This document shows, one piece after another, positions 30,459 through 40,774 of a stretch of 64,000 nt of DNA. This DNA comes from an uncultured Psychrobacter sp. (GTDB lineage Bacteria > Pseudomonadota > Gammaproteobacteria > Pseudomonadales > Moraxellaceae): assembly GCF_947495825.1 (NCBI RefSeq), contig NZ_CANMAH010000002.1, forward strand, positions 1 to 64,000, written 5' to 3'. The translations under genes and the position numbers were made by a program. The notes below the pieces were generated by a model that worked only from the letters and a program-made list of their open reading frames with translations, had not been told where the DNA came from and ran no database searches. Each line of letters starts with the position of its first letter. Position 1 is the first letter of the stretch.

Positions 30459-30469
30459 AGTATAACAGC
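30459..30469 (-). promoter_or_regulatory. Extended -10 promoter for csp
   Basis: On the leftward strand TGtTATACT forms an extended -10 (hexamer 30459-30464). No good -35 is seen. A start near 30452 gives about 150 bases of 5' untranslated leader before the csp ATG. Confidence 0.4.
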
Positions 30470-30569
30470 TTTTATTGTGGTCAGGATGTTAAATTGCGAG
30501 TTTTTGTAAAGGTATAGTTATTCGTTTAGTAAACTTGTGTAACCGAATATAGTAGTTTTAATAATACAT

Positions 30570-30998
30570 TTACGAATCAAATATAGGTAGCCAAGGAAGC
30601 GCTAATACAAATAAGCATAAACCAAAGAATATTAAAGCAAATGATTGACTATAAGCGATATATTTAGAAGGTATTACTAAATCTTCAGGAGAGTCTGGAA
30701 TACCACGCAGTTTAAGCAAGCGTGTGCCATAAATCCAACCAAAAACCGTATAGAGACCATAGGCTACTGGTACAGTGGTTGCTAATGGCGTTAAATCAAT
30801 CATATATATCATGACTACAGAAACGAAAAACCACGAAGTATCTAATAGTGAGCTGAATTGAAAAAATAAAGATTTAGGCAATTTACCGTTGCTACGCTTA
30901 AGCATCTCGCCTTCCATCCAAATCAGAACGGCAACGACAGCGCTGAAAGTAATATATGCGAATTGCGGCGTTAGCCAGTCTGGAAAAGATATTTGCAC
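30570..30998 (-). CDS. Conserved hypothetical membrane protein
   Basis: I do not recognise the family. The 142-residue product has about four transmembrane helices (roughly 12-28, 50-66, 72-90 and 112-137), a short basic loop (KRSNGKLPKS) after the first and an acidic C-terminus. The gene is single, with the csp promoter region downstream and ilvC well upstream on the same strand. Its composition is like that of its neighbours. Confidence 0.65.
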   Translation of the reverse strand: MQISFPDWLTPQFAYITFSAVVAVLIWMEGEMLKRSNGKLPKSLFFQFSSLLDTSWFFVSVVMIYMIDLTPLATTVPVAYGLYTVFGWIYGTRLLKLRGIPDSPEDLVIPSKYIAYSQSFALIFFGLCLFVLALPWLPIFDS

Positions 30999-31317
30999 AG
31001 CATATAACCTATAGTATAAATAAGAATAAAGAAAAACGATCGAACACCCTTATGTCTAAGCTTTTTATTTTTAAAGATCAACTTTTACATAAGTGGTATA
31101 TCGGTTGTTTACATTGGGTGATGATTGTAAGTTTTCAAGCGTTATTTTTATTACTTTAAAATTTAATGGCGTATCTTATTATTTTAATTCCAATATTTTT
31201 CGTTTATCCTCATAAAAAGTAGTTATTTTAACGCCTCTATAACGATTATGTGCCAATAAAAAACCCATGTTATCTAACGACAACATGGGTTTTAATAATG
31301 ACTTAGTAGATGACTAT
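30999..31317. other. Intergenic region between ilvC and the membrane protein gene
   Basis: These 319 AT-rich bases hold the ilvC terminator at 31257-31294 and presumably the promoter of the leftward gene at 30998. A 67-codon rightward frame (30956-31159) overlaps that gene and looks spurious. Nothing else was seen. Confidence 0.35.
31257..31294 (-). terminator. Terminator after ilvC
   Basis: AAAACCCATGTT and AACATGGGTTTT pair over 12 bp around a 10-base loop, about 25 bases after the ilvC stop. Read leftward it ends in a T-tract (TTTTTTATTGG). Confidence 0.82.
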
Positions 31318-32355
<1,038 letters not shown>

Positions 32356-32455
32356 TTATAGGAAGCCATGGGTAGTAAATACTTATATCGTGATTATTTC
32401 TTAAAATAGTAAACAATATAAGCCTAGTGATAAATTGATTTAAAATAGAATAATA

Positions 32456-32950
32456 TTAAACGCTCAAGGTCTTCTCGCCGCGAGCAATACCAATTACGCC
32501 TGAACGTACCACTTCTAGCACACGCTCACGACCGATAGTATCAATAAAACCATCAAGCTTAGCGGTATCGCCAACGATTTGAATAGTATATAGATTTGCA
32601 TTCACATCGACGATTTGAGCACGGAATATATCAGCACTACGCTTAATTTCTTCGCGCACACTGCCAGTGGCACGAACTTTAATCAGCATAAGCTCACGTT
32701 CGACGTGTACATTTTCAGATAGATTCAATACTTTAATTACTTCAATCAGTTTATGCAACTGCTTGGTAATTTGCTCGATTTTTTCTGGTGAAGTAATCGT
32801 CGTTACTGTCAGGCGTGAAATAGACGGATCTTCTGTTGGCGCGACGTTTAAGGTCTCAATATTGTAACCACGTTGAGAAAACAAGCCGACCAACCGCGAC
32901 AACGATCCCGCTTCGTTTTCTATTAATACCGAAATCAGATGTTGTTGCAT
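32456..32950 (-). CDS. ilvH: Acetolactate synthase small (regulatory) subunit
   Basis: IlvH binds valine and gives feedback control to the large subunit. The N-terminal ACT domain is clear (SVLIENEAGSLSRLVGLFSQRGYNIETL), and the C-terminal half has the standard ALS_ss fold ending GVIGIARGEK. The ATG at 32950 shares one base with the ilvB stop (TAATG) and is preceded by GGGGAG at eight bases, so translation is coupled. The product is 164 residues, the usual length. Confidence 0.95.
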   Translation of the reverse strand: MQQHLISVLIENEAGSLSRLVGLFSQRGYNIETLNVAPTEDPSISRLTVTTITSPEKIEQITKQLHKLIEVIKVLNLSENVHVERELMLIKVRATGSVREEIKRSADIFRAQIVDVNANLYTIQIVGDTAKLDGFIDTIGRERVLEVVRSGVIGIARGEKTLSV

Positions 32951-34782
32951 TAGGTACGCTCCCCTTTTGATAACCACATATCACGCATCGTTTGACCTGC
33001 GACTTGCATCGGATATACATGCTCATTACGATCGACGTAGACATCGATGAATACAAGCTTGTCTTTCATTGCCATTGCTTCAGCTAACTGTTCTTCCATT
33101 TTTTCAGGGTCAGTAATTTTGATACCAACATGACCATAACTTTCAGCCAACTTAACGAAGTCAGGTAACGAATTCATATAAGAATGAGCATGGCGACCCT
33201 CATATAGCATATCCTGCCACTGCTTAACCATACCCAACTGAGCGTTATTAAGGTTCAAAATCTTAACTGGTAAATTATACTGTAGACACGTTGATAGCTC
33301 TTGAATATTCATCTGAATTGAGCCTTCACCTGTAATACAGACGACATCACGCTCTGGTCTTACAAGCTTCGCTGCCATAGCGTACGGCAAGCCAACACCC
33401 ATGGTGCCAAGGCCACCTGAGTTGAGCCATTGACGCGGCTCATTATAAGTATAATAAAGCGCAGCAAACATTTGATGCTGACCGACATCACTGGTGATAA
33501 TCGCATTACCTTCAGTGATTTTGCACAAGGCCTGTACCACGTTTTGCGGCTTGATACCATTTTCAGTATCAGTGTCATAACGTAGCCCATGACGCTTGCG
33601 CCATTCGTTAATCTGAGACCACCAATCTAACAATGCATGTTGTTCTAGCTCTTTATCTTCCCCAATAATAGATAGCATATCGCTAAGTACAGACTTTACA
33701 TCACCAACGATAGGAATATGTGCAAAGATAGTTTTTGAGATAGAAGCTGGATCAATATCTATATGAATGATTGTCGCATTTGGACAAAACTTTTTGACAT
33801 TGTTGGTTACGCGATCATCAAAACGTGCCCCAACTGCTAAAATGACATCTGCATGATGCATAGTCATATTGGCTTCATAGGTGCCATGCATACCAAGCAT
33901 TCCTAAGAACTGACGATCAGAACCAGGGAAGGTACCAAGACCCATCAAAGTGTTGGTAACTGGCAAGTTTAAGCGATGAGCAATATCTTTTAACTCTTCG
34001 TGGGCCTTACTCCAAATAACGCCGCCACCTGCATAAACGACGGGACGCTTCGCTGCGAGTAAAGTCTCAACAGCTCTTTTGATCTGACCACTATGACCCT
34101 TAACAGATGGCTGATAAGATCTTACAAACACATCTTTTGGAAATTTATAGGCATACTTTTCGCTGGGTGCAGTCATGTCTTTAGGCACATCAATGACGAC
34201 CGGCCCTGGGCGACCAGACTGAGCGATATAGAAAGCTTTTTTGATGATTGACGGTATTTCGCTGGCATGACGAACTTGAAAGCTATGCTTAACAATAGGA
34301 CGCGACACCCCGACCATATCAGTTTCTTGAAAGGCATCTTCACCGATCAAACTGCTTGGCACCTGACCTGAAATGACAACCATCGGCACTGAGTCCATAA
34401 ACGCTGTCGCAATAGCAGTCACTGTATTCGTAGCGCCAGGCCCTGATGTCGCCAATACGACGCCAGTATTACCAGTTGTTCGCGAATAAGCATCGGCCAT
34501 GTGACCTGCTGCTTGCTCATGACGGACTAAAATATGTTCAATCTTATCCTGTTGGAACAGCGCATCATATATATGCAAAACCGCGCCACCTGGATAGCCA
34601 AAAATATATTCGACGCCTTCATCAGTTAGCGATTGCACCAACATTTCTGCACCAGATAGCATCACAGGCTGGGTGTTATCTTCAGCAATACGTTGTTGTT
34701 TCTCATCGAAATGCTTGGCGGCATTACCCGTTTGAGTATGGCCGGTCATGTTCGGACTTTGCGTAGTTTGCGTCACTGTCAT
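32950..34782 (-). CDS. ilvB: Acetolactate synthase large (catalytic) subunit
   Basis: This ThDP-dependent enzyme makes acetolactate from pyruvate, or acetohydroxybutyrate from pyruvate plus 2-oxobutyrate. The N-terminal domain has [18 protein letters not shown] and the catalytic glutamate in [15 protein letters not shown]. The ThDP/Mg motif at the C-terminal side reads [14 protein letters not shown], in the GDG-NN pattern. A 45-residue N-terminal extension precedes the first domain. ATG 34782 follows AAGG closely; the in-frame GTG at 34776 is an alternative. It heads ilvB-ilvH-ilvC. It could equally be called ilvI. Confidence 0.93.
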   Translation of the reverse strand: MTVTQTTQSPNMTGHTQTGNAAKHFDEKQQRIAEDNTQPVMLSGAEMLVQSLTDEGVEYIFGYPGGAVLHIYDALFQQDKIEHILVRHEQAAGHMADAYSRTTGNTGVVLATSGPGATNTVTAIATAFMDSVPMVVISGQVPSSLIGEDAFQETDMVGVSRPIVKHSFQVRHASEIPSIIKKAFYIAQSGRPGPVVIDVPKDMTAPSEKYAYKFPKDVFVRSYQPSVKGHSGQIKRAVETLLAAKRPVVYAGGGVIWSKAHEELKDIAHRLNLPVTNTLMGLGTFPGSDRQFLGMLGMHGTYEANMTMHHADVILAVGARFDDRVTNNVKKFCPNATIIHIDIDPASISKTIFAHIPIVGDVKSVLSDMLSIIGEDKELEQHALLDWWSQINEWRKRHGLRYDTDTENGIKPQNVVQALCKITEGNAIITSDVGQHQMFAALYYTYNEPRQWLNSGGLGTMGVGLPYAMAAKLVRPERDVVCITGEGSIQMNIQELSTCLQYNLPVKILNLNNAQLGMVKQWQDMLYEGRHAHSYMNSLPDFVKLAESYGHVGIKITDPEKMEEQLAEAMAMKDKLVFIDVYVDRNEHVYPMQVAGQTMRDMWLSKGERT

Positions 34783-35501
34783 CACCTTATCAATAATATG
34801 TGATCACTATGTCAGAGCATAACTGTATGAGAAAACAGCCAATCACTCAAACATAGCAATTTATATGGTCAGTTTTGATAGGATTTTTCGATGTACATGA
34901 CAAGGTGCAGGTTAAAGCACTTTTAATAGAAGCTTATTATTCATAAGACATGTATAAATATTAAAACAATCAGATATCCACACTAACGACAATATAGATT
35001 GCTTAAATACAAGCAACATACCGTTAAGACGGTTGCACTCTGTATTGCATATAACAAGGTGAATATGCAGTATTTTATTTTTAATATTCAAAAATAATAA
35101 GTTTATCTTAGTCATTGTAGACCGATAAGTCCGGAGACAGTAAGTACAGTTAAGAATAAAGACTGTGGCAGACATTATTCATACTACACTGTGCTACTGT
35201 CACAAAGAGCATAAAACTGTAGAGACTGCTGATAAGCAGTAACCAGTAATTATCCTCAAGTGCTACGGCAATATCATAAAAGCCGCTCACTGACCAATCA
35301 ACTGTTCTTATATTCGGTGGTTTAAGTCCTATTGTCAAGAAAAACTTGTGAAACCCACACTTAACTATTAGTTATTAAAAAATATACATTTGTCATTATT
35401 TTTTGTTAGAATCAACATATATTGTATAAACCTTGTAATTTATACAATGATATATTTACGCTCACATATGAATATTTTTATTCATTAAAAGGATTGCTAG
35501 C
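34783..35501. other. Long non-coding gap upstream of ilvB
   Basis: About 720 bases separate ilvB from the divergent DUF4124 gene. The leftward strand has frames of 87 and 62 codons with weak composition; neither has a good start or a run of Ile, Val and Leu codons typical of an ilv attenuator peptide. No terminator-like hairpin with a U-tract was seen within 150 bases of ilvB. A dyad at 35421-35448 belongs to the rightward promoter region. Confidence 0.4.
35421..35448. promoter_or_regulatory. Dyad upstream of the DUF4124 gene
   Basis: ATTGTATAAA and TTTATACAAT are perfect 10-bp inverted arms separated by eight bases, 54 bases before the gene. With no U-tract behind it, it looks like an operator for a dimeric regulator, or an mRNA stem in the leader. 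It has no recognised binding factor. Confidence 0.45.
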
Positions 35502-36005
35502 ATGGCATATTCATCCATGATTCATACTGTCAATAAACTACTGATTGGCGTTATCACCACTTGTATGTTCGTTCTACCTATGAGTGCAAGTCATGCTATC
35601 CAAGTTTACAAGTCCATCGGTACGCATGGTGAAGTCAAATATAGCCAGTATGCACCGCAAAATGCTCGTAATGTTGAGGTGATTGAGTTTCGTAATGATG
35701 GCAGACAAGCGAATGCAGGGCAAATGGCAGGTAAAACCGATGCCAATCAGCACAACGATACTCCAAGTGCTGAAGAACAACGTGTCGCACAGCTTGAGGC
35801 GCGTATCCAAGAGCAAGAGGCGCAGGCAAATGCTCAGCGCTGTCAATCACTACGTAACAACTTAACCAATTTAAACGTTGGCGGCCGTATTTACGAGATG
35901 GATGCAAACGGTAAACGCCAGTACTTAGATAGTCGCGAGATTGAACTTAAGCGAGAGCGTGTACAACAAGCGATTGAACAGTATTGTCAAAGTACAGAGA
36001 CTTAA
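35502..36005 (+). CDS. DUF4124 domain-containing exported protein
   Basis: The 167-residue protein has a signal peptide (hydrophobic core LLIGVITTCMFVLPMSA, likely cleavage after SHA near residue 32). Immediately after come the DUF4124 features IQVYKSIGTHGEVKYSQ.AP. Residues 90-112 are a Glu/Gln-rich coiled coil. The C-terminal part has two cysteines (C119 and C163) that could pair. Family function is unknown; the location is periplasmic by inference. AAAGGA lies before the ATG. Confidence 0.78.
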   Translation: MAYSSMIHTVNKLLIGVITTCMFVLPMSASHAIQVYKSIGTHGEVKYSQYAPQNARNVEVIEFRNDGRQANAGQMAGKTDANQHNDTPSAEEQRVAQLEARIQEQEAQANAQRCQSLRNNLTNLNVGGRIYEMDANGKRQYLDSREIELKRERVQQAIEQYCQSTET

Positions 36006-36071
36006 GCACAGCTAGCTTTAGTAATAAACCTATCTCATTACCAAAGATGTCTTCAACGAAGTTTATATTAC

Positions 36072-37826
36072 TTAGTAGGTTAGTTTTTGCATAATATGAC
36101 GTATGGCTGCTGGCATATCTTGTGCTTGTAAGCCGCGTTGTCCAACCAATAGCTGTTCTTTACTTACATGCTTGTATGTGGCAGCATCATGTGAATTTTG
36201 GTGAACCAACATATCACCTGCTAATGCATGGATCATCACTGCTTGACGCAAGTTACTCTGCTCATTCTCTAAGTCTTCTTGCGCCAATAAACCTGCAACC
36301 ACTCCAGATAGTATATCCCCCATTCCAGCTGTTGCCATCCCAGCGTTACCAGCACCGCAAACATAGATACTCTCTCGCTCTAAAATGAGCGAGCCTGCGC
36401 CTTTTAGTACCCAGCTCCCACCATACCTATCCGCGCATCGTTGTATAGCTGACAATCTGTCGTTTTCTATCTCACCAATCTCTTTATTTAATAATTTGGC
36501 TGCTTCACCACTATGCGGTGTTAAGCAAACCTTATGCGTCTTACTATACTCCCGTAGTTGAGTAACAACTTTGTGTTTTTCTATGTGTAGCGCTGCTAAA
36601 TGATAGAGACCGTCGGCATCGATTACTAGCGTGCTGTTATGCGCCATTACTGCTTGCACGTAACGGATAAATAGTATTTTTGCTTTTTCATCGCGGCCAA
36701 GCCCTATACCAATAGTAACGACGCTTGCACTTTCAATTAAACGCTCAACGCCCTCCTGATCGTGTAGGTCAATCGTCATCGCATCAGGTAACGAGGTCAA
36801 TAACGCGCCGTGAAATGCTTGATGACAGGCAACGGTTATTTTACCAGTCCCAGTTGCCATCGCACTAGAAGCCGTTAGAATCGCGGCACCGCCCATACCT
36901 TGAGAGCCTTCAATACGATTGCCTCCAATCACTAAGACATGGCCATAGCTACCTTTATAACTGTTGTGACGACGCGGCGTTAGATGTTGGGCATCTTTAA
37001 GCAGTATTGCAACAGGTTCAATAGATGCATAAGGTATCAACGGTATATCAATTATTTCTCCACTGTAATCCATACCATCTTTGGTATGCAGACCAAACTT
37101 ACGCGCAATTAGACATAAGGTAATATCCGCCTGTATGGCTAATTTTTCAAATACTTGACCGGTAGAAGCAACGAGACCACTTGGAATATCAACGGCAATT
37201 GTTAAAGCGTCAATCTGCTGAGCTGCGCTATTAAATGTTATAATTGCTTGTTCATACAAACCTTTTGGCGCACGATCTAAACCAATACCAAATAGTGCAT
37301 CAATATAGATATCAGCCTGCAAAGCCATATCCAATTGCTCATTTTTATTTTGATAACATTGCATATCCTCAAAGCGTTGATAAGGACAGCTCATGCTTAA
37401 AGCCTTACGCTGAGCCTTTATTGCATCATTGACTGAGGTTTGGCTCTTTTGACTGTTATCTGCCCGATTATCCATTTCTACGCCGACTGTTATCACTTGT
37501 ACTTGCCAGCCCGCTTGCTGTAGATAATGAGCAATTAACCAACCATCTCCGCCATTATTACCTTGCCCTACCCAAACACACGCACTAGGCTGACGAGCCA
37601 TATAATGATGATGTCTGGCGTAGCGCTTCGTTTGCGCCTTGACTCGTTCATAAAGCGGTATAATACGTTGTGCCATTTGCCAAGCAGCTTGTTGCATCAA
37701 ACCAAAGCTATCATATCCTTGTGCAAACCATGCTTGTTCTATAGCATAAACTTGTTCGCTAGCGTATAAAGCGATAGGCAATGACGAGTACGGGCACTGT
37801 GCTGCTGATTGTATTGATGATTGCAT
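36072..37826 (-). CDS. nnr: Bifunctional NAD(P)H-hydrate epimerase/dehydratase
   Basis: Nnr repairs hydrated NAD(P)H: the N-terminal YjeF domain (about 15-245) epimerises R-NAD(P)HX, and the C-terminal ribokinase-like domain (about 280-575) dehydrates S-NAD(P)HX with ADP. Visible motifs are GQGNNGGDGWLIAHYL in the first domain and SYGHVLVIGGNRIEGSQGMGGA, LTPHSGEAAKLL and AGMATAGMGDILSGVVAGLL in the second. The length of 584 residues exceeds the usual 500 or so because of polar insertions in the first domain. It is divergent from queG. Confidence 0.92.
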   Translation of the reverse strand: MQSSIQSAAQCPYSSLPIALYASEQVYAIEQAWFAQGYDSFGLMQQAAWQMAQRIIPLYERVKAQTKRYARHHHYMARQPSACVWVGQGNNGGDGWLIAHYLQQAGWQVQVITVGVEMDNRADNSQKSQTSVNDAIKAQRKALSMSCPYQRFEDMQCYQNKNEQLDMALQADIYIDALFGIGLDRAPKGLYEQAIITFNSAAQQIDALTIAVDIPSGLVASTGQVFEKLAIQADITLCLIARKFGLHTKDGMDYSGEIIDIPLIPYASIEPVAILLKDAQHLTPRRHNSYKGSYGHVLVIGGNRIEGSQGMGGAAILTASSAMATGTGKITVACHQAFHGALLTSLPDAMTIDLHDQEGVERLIESASVVTIGIGLGRDEKAKILFIRYVQAVMAHNSTLVIDADGLYHLAALHIEKHKVVTQLREYSKTHKVCLTPHSGEAAKLLNKEIGEIENDRLSAIQRCADRYGGSWVLKGAGSLILERESIYVCGAGNAGMATAGMGDILSGVVAGLLAQEDLENEQSNLRQAVMIHALAGDMLVHQNSHDAATYKHVSKEQLLVGQRGLQAQDMPAAIRHIMQKLTY

Positions 37827-38020
37827 AATATTCCTTTTTCTTATTTTATGAGTTTATAAACTGCTAGGTTATAAATATAACAAAAACATATCTAGCTTTA
37901 TGTATCAATACTAACCACCCAATATTTAATTTTTATGGTTGCATTGGCAATAAACTGGCCTATCATAGCCGCTACAAAATCACTATCGATATATAAATTC
38001 ACAAACTAGTACCCTCTAAT

Positions 38021-39223
38021 ATGAACAATAAATCGTCCATCAAACAGCATTCAGTGCATTCCTCTAATCAGCAAACGAGCGTTGGTATTGAAGTTACCAA
38101 TACTCCTGTATTTGCTACTGCAGTAGAGGTAAAACAATGGATTAAGTCTGAGGCACAAGCTTTAGGGTTCGCTGACTGTGGATTCTTATCCGTCCATCAC
38201 CCTTTATTTGCACAACAGATTGAGCAGCTACAACAGTGGTTAGACAAAGGATATGAAGGGCAATTGCAGTTTATGCATAACAACCATGACTTAAGGGCAC
38301 ATCCTGCTAAGCTCGTTGCAGGCGCGCAAACCATCATCAGCGTACGTATGGACTATCTAACCCAGACACCAGTGCCACGCACTGTCACCGATAACGACTA
38401 CCCTAATCAAGGTATCATTGCACGTTATGCACGAGGCCGAGATTATCATAAGACGATGCGTAGCCGTTTAAAGCAATTGGCTCTTAAGATCGAAAACAAG
38501 CTTCCTGAATGGCAGCATTTAAACATTGGAGCCGAGTCAGATTTCGTTTTTCGTCCGTTTAGTGATTCTGCTCCTATTTTTGAGCGACCAATAGCAGATG
38601 CAGTCGGTCTTGGCTGGACAGGCAAGCATACTTTACTTCTGAATAAATCGGCGGGCTCTTTTTTTGTGTTAGGCGAGTTATTTATCAGTCTTAACCTGCC
38701 TGATGACAAACCAGTCAATGCGCATTGCGGCAGTTGTAGCGCTTGTATTGATATTTGTCCCACGCAGGCGATCGTCGCTCCTTATAAGCTTAATGCCGCT
38801 GCATGCATCTCATATTTGACCATCGAACACGAAGGGGCAATCGATATAAAGTACCGGCGTGCCATAGGCAATCGGGTATTTGGCTGTGATGACTGTCAGC
38901 TTATTTGTCCTTGGAACCGTTACGCCAATCTGACATCGGTAAATGACTTCGCCCCTAGACACAATCTTGATAATATTGGCTTAATTGAGCTTTGGCAGTG
39001 GCAAGAGTCTGACTTTTTAGAATATACAAAAGGTAGTCCAATTAGACGGACAGGATATGTTAATTTTTTACGAAACATTGCTATCGGACTGGGTAACGCT
39101 AATCCTAGTCTAGACATTATTAGTCAATTAGAATCTAGATTAGGGTATAGCAAGATGCTTGATGAGCATATTAATTGGGCAATTGCAGAGCAGATGGAAA
39201 AACTTGGTAATAGTAATGAATAG
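38021..39223 (+). CDS. queG: Epoxyqueuosine reductase
   Basis: QueG reduces epoxyqueuosine to queuosine at the tRNA wobble position, using cobalamin and two [4Fe-4S] clusters. The cluster cysteines are visible in CGSCSACIDICPTQAI and FGCDDCQLICPWN, with a further CISY. The N-terminal half has the family segments GFADCGF and YEGQLQFMHNNHDLRAHPAKL. The first 30 residues are a polar extension. The gene is divergent from nnr, a common arrangement, and ends at a terminator. Confidence 0.94.
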   Translation: MNNKSSIKQHSVHSSNQQTSVGIEVTNTPVFATAVEVKQWIKSEAQALGFADCGFLSVHHPLFAQQIEQLQQWLDKGYEGQLQFMHNNHDLRAHPAKLVAGAQTIISVRMDYLTQTPVPRTVTDNDYPNQGIIARYARGRDYHKTMRSRLKQLALKIENKLPEWQHLNIGAESDFVFRPFSDSAPIFERPIADAVGLGWTGKHTLLLNKSAGSFFVLGELFISLNLPDDKPVNAHCGSCSACIDICPTQAIVAPYKLNAAACISYLTIEHEGAIDIKYRRAIGNRVFGCDDCQLICPWNRYANLTSVNDFAPRHNLDNIGLIELWQWQESDFLEYTKGSPIRRTGYVNFLRNIAIGLGNANPSLDIISQLESRLGYSKMLDEHINWAIAEQMEKLGNSNE

Positions 39224-39283
39224 CATTTTTTACGCTATCGAAAAAGCACAATAAAACTAAGAAATACATAAGAGTCAGACAAT

Positions 39284-39317
39284 AAAAAACGCCTCTTATA
39301 CTAAAAGGCGTTTTATT
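39284..39317. terminator. Terminator after queG
   Basis: AAAACGCCT pairs with AGGCGTTTT around a short loop, flanked by A and T tracts. It lies between the convergent queG and LysM genes and can serve both. Confidence 0.8.
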
Positions 39318-39392
39318 TGCACCAACTATACTATTCCTGGTTAATACAATCTAAGTCATTGTATTTATAAAAATCATTCTACTTTATTTCAA

Positions 39393-39902
39393 CTATGGCT
39401 TAGGAATACGTAATACTTGCCCTGGATATATCTTATTTGGATCAGATAACATAGGCTTATTGGCCTCAAATATCTTCATATAGTCACCAGATGAACCATA
39501 CACCTCTTCAGCAATCTTAGATAAGCTATCGCCAGATTTCACAGTGTACATCGTGGATTCAGGCGCATCTTCTTCGATGTCGATATTATCAATAACCTTT
39601 GCTACATTCTGCACATTACCAATCGCGATAATGGCTTTTTCACGGTCTGCTTGAGTTTTAGCATTACCGCTAATCTCAGCTGTATCAGTTGAACCATTAT
39701 ATTTAACTTTTAAGTTATCAATATTGAGATTCTGTTGTTGAATACGGCGCAATAGTATATTGGCAACCGATTGAGCAGAAGGCTCCGTGGTTTTTACTGG
39801 CGTATTGGCATCTGCTTTGGTTTCTGATTTTGCATCATGTTTGTCATCATCACGATTAAAAATCTTATCTCCAATATCTTTTGCAAAACTAAACATACCC
39901 AT
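39393..39902 (-). CDS. BON-LysM protein (YgaU/Kbp-like)
   Basis: The product has a BON domain (about 45-105) followed by a LysM domain (about 119-167, YTVKSGDSLSKIAEEVYG to PGQVLRIPKP), as in E. coli YgaU/Kbp, a potassium-binding protein. No signal peptide is present, as in Kbp. The start MGMFSFAKDIGDKIF at 39902 matches the family N-terminus and has AAGGAG seven bases upstream; the longer frame's ATG is only one base from it. The Asp/Lys-rich linker at 18-40 differs from E. coli. Probable role: potassium or osmotic response. Confidence 0.85.
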   Translation of the reverse strand: MGMFSFAKDIGDKIFNRDDDKHDAKSETKADANTPVKTTEPSAQSVANILLRRIQQQNLNIDNLKVKYNGSTDTAEISGNAKTQADREKAIIAIGNVQNVAKVIDNIDIEEDAPESTMYTVKSGDSLSKIAEEVYGSSGDYMKIFEANKPMLSDPNKIYPGQVLRIPKP

Positions 39903-40262
39903 ATACATACTCCTTCAAGTTTTATTGTTAGTCATTTTTATATTTTAAAATTATGATCGGTGACAGACTAATTCTAGCTGCTGCCATCACAATAAGTATA
40001 ACAAAGTGAAAAAAGTAAAAAAGCGTTAGATAGTAAAAGTATGTTGGATAATGTTACTCCCATATAGATTGTGTTAATGATATGCGGTTACAGATTGGAT
40101 GACATAAGTTCTAGCAATATAAGACAAGCTATTCACATCATAGATAAACCATAGTCTTTAGACCTTTTTTAAAATATAAAAAAACCGTTTATCAATAAAG
40201 ATAAACGGTTTAGCAAATCTTGCTGTAGTCATATTATAAATAGACTATAAAGCAGCAGTGGC
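39903..40262. other. Intergenic region between acpP and the LysM gene
   Basis: These 360 bases contain the acpP terminator (40181-40211) and a leftward TATACT (39997-40002) with no clear -35 that could serve the LysM gene. Nothing else was found. Confidence 0.35.
40181..40211 (-). terminator. Terminator after acpP
   Basis: Leftward, AAACCGTTTAT pairs with ATAAACGGTTT around an eight-base loop and runs into TTTTTTTATA. It lies about 50 bases after the acpP stop. Confidence 0.85.
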
Positions 40263-40499
40263 TTACAGTTGAGCTTGAACGTAATCGATTGCTTTTTGTA
40301 CAGTAGTCAATTCTGCTGAATCTTCATCAGGAATAGTAATGCCAAAATCACTTTCGAAAGACATAACAAGCTCAACCAAGTCTAGTGAATCTGCACCTAG
40401 ATCTTCCATGAAAGAAGCGTCGTTGCTGATGTCTTCAACATTCATGCCCAACTGCTCTGCTACTGCAGATTTTACTCTTAACTCAGTATCATTACTCAT
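40263..40499 (-). CDS. acpP: Acyl carrier protein
   Basis: AcpP carries growing acyl chains on 4'-phosphopantetheine during fatty-acid synthesis. The 78-residue acidic protein has the modification site S38 in [10 protein letters not shown] and the standard four-helix pattern ending in VQAQL. AGGAG lies before the ATG. It is downstream of fabG by 275 bp and may have its own promoter, since high expression is expected. Confidence 0.97.
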   Translation of the reverse strand: MSNDTELRVKSAVAEQLGMNVEDISNDASFMEDLGADSLDLVELVMSFESDFGITIPDEDSAELTTVQKAIDYVQAQL

Positions 40500-40707
40500 A
40501 TAAACTACTCCTTTATCTATTAATTTTAAAAACTATCATCTAGCTATTTTTTGAGCTGATAATGTCTGGTCGAATACGGTATTTTATCTCAGAGATAAGA
40601 CTCTAACACAGTTTGACCCGTCTCGATTTATTTAATGCTTTATGAAACCCTTTATAGCACAGGTCTGAAACATAAAAATATGCGTCATTATAACACCATT
40701 AAATACA

Positions 40708-40750
40708 GTTTACACTCGTTCACGCAGGTTTTTATTATACGAGTGTAAAC
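40708..40750. repeat. 12-bp inverted repeat between fabG and acpP
   Basis: GTTTACACTCGT (40708-40719) and ACGAGTGTAAAC (40739-40750) are perfect inverted arms with a 19-base loop, 24 bases beyond the fabG stop. Neither strand shows a good U-tract. It may be a weak terminator, an mRNA-stabilising stem or an operator for acpP. Confidence 0.5.
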
Positions 40751-40774
40751 GATGTTTTTATACTACTTATGGTA

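Noticed and set aside
30956..31159. 67-codon rightward frame between the membrane protein gene and ilvC
   Set aside because: It overlaps the start of the leftward gene antisense and has no supported start; the hydrophobic end is expected from AT-rich DNA.
34912..35338. Two leftward frames (87 and 62 codons) considered as an ilv attenuator leader peptide
   Set aside because: Too long for a leader peptide, lacking clustered Ile/Val/Leu codons, with no terminator hairpin between them and ilvB.
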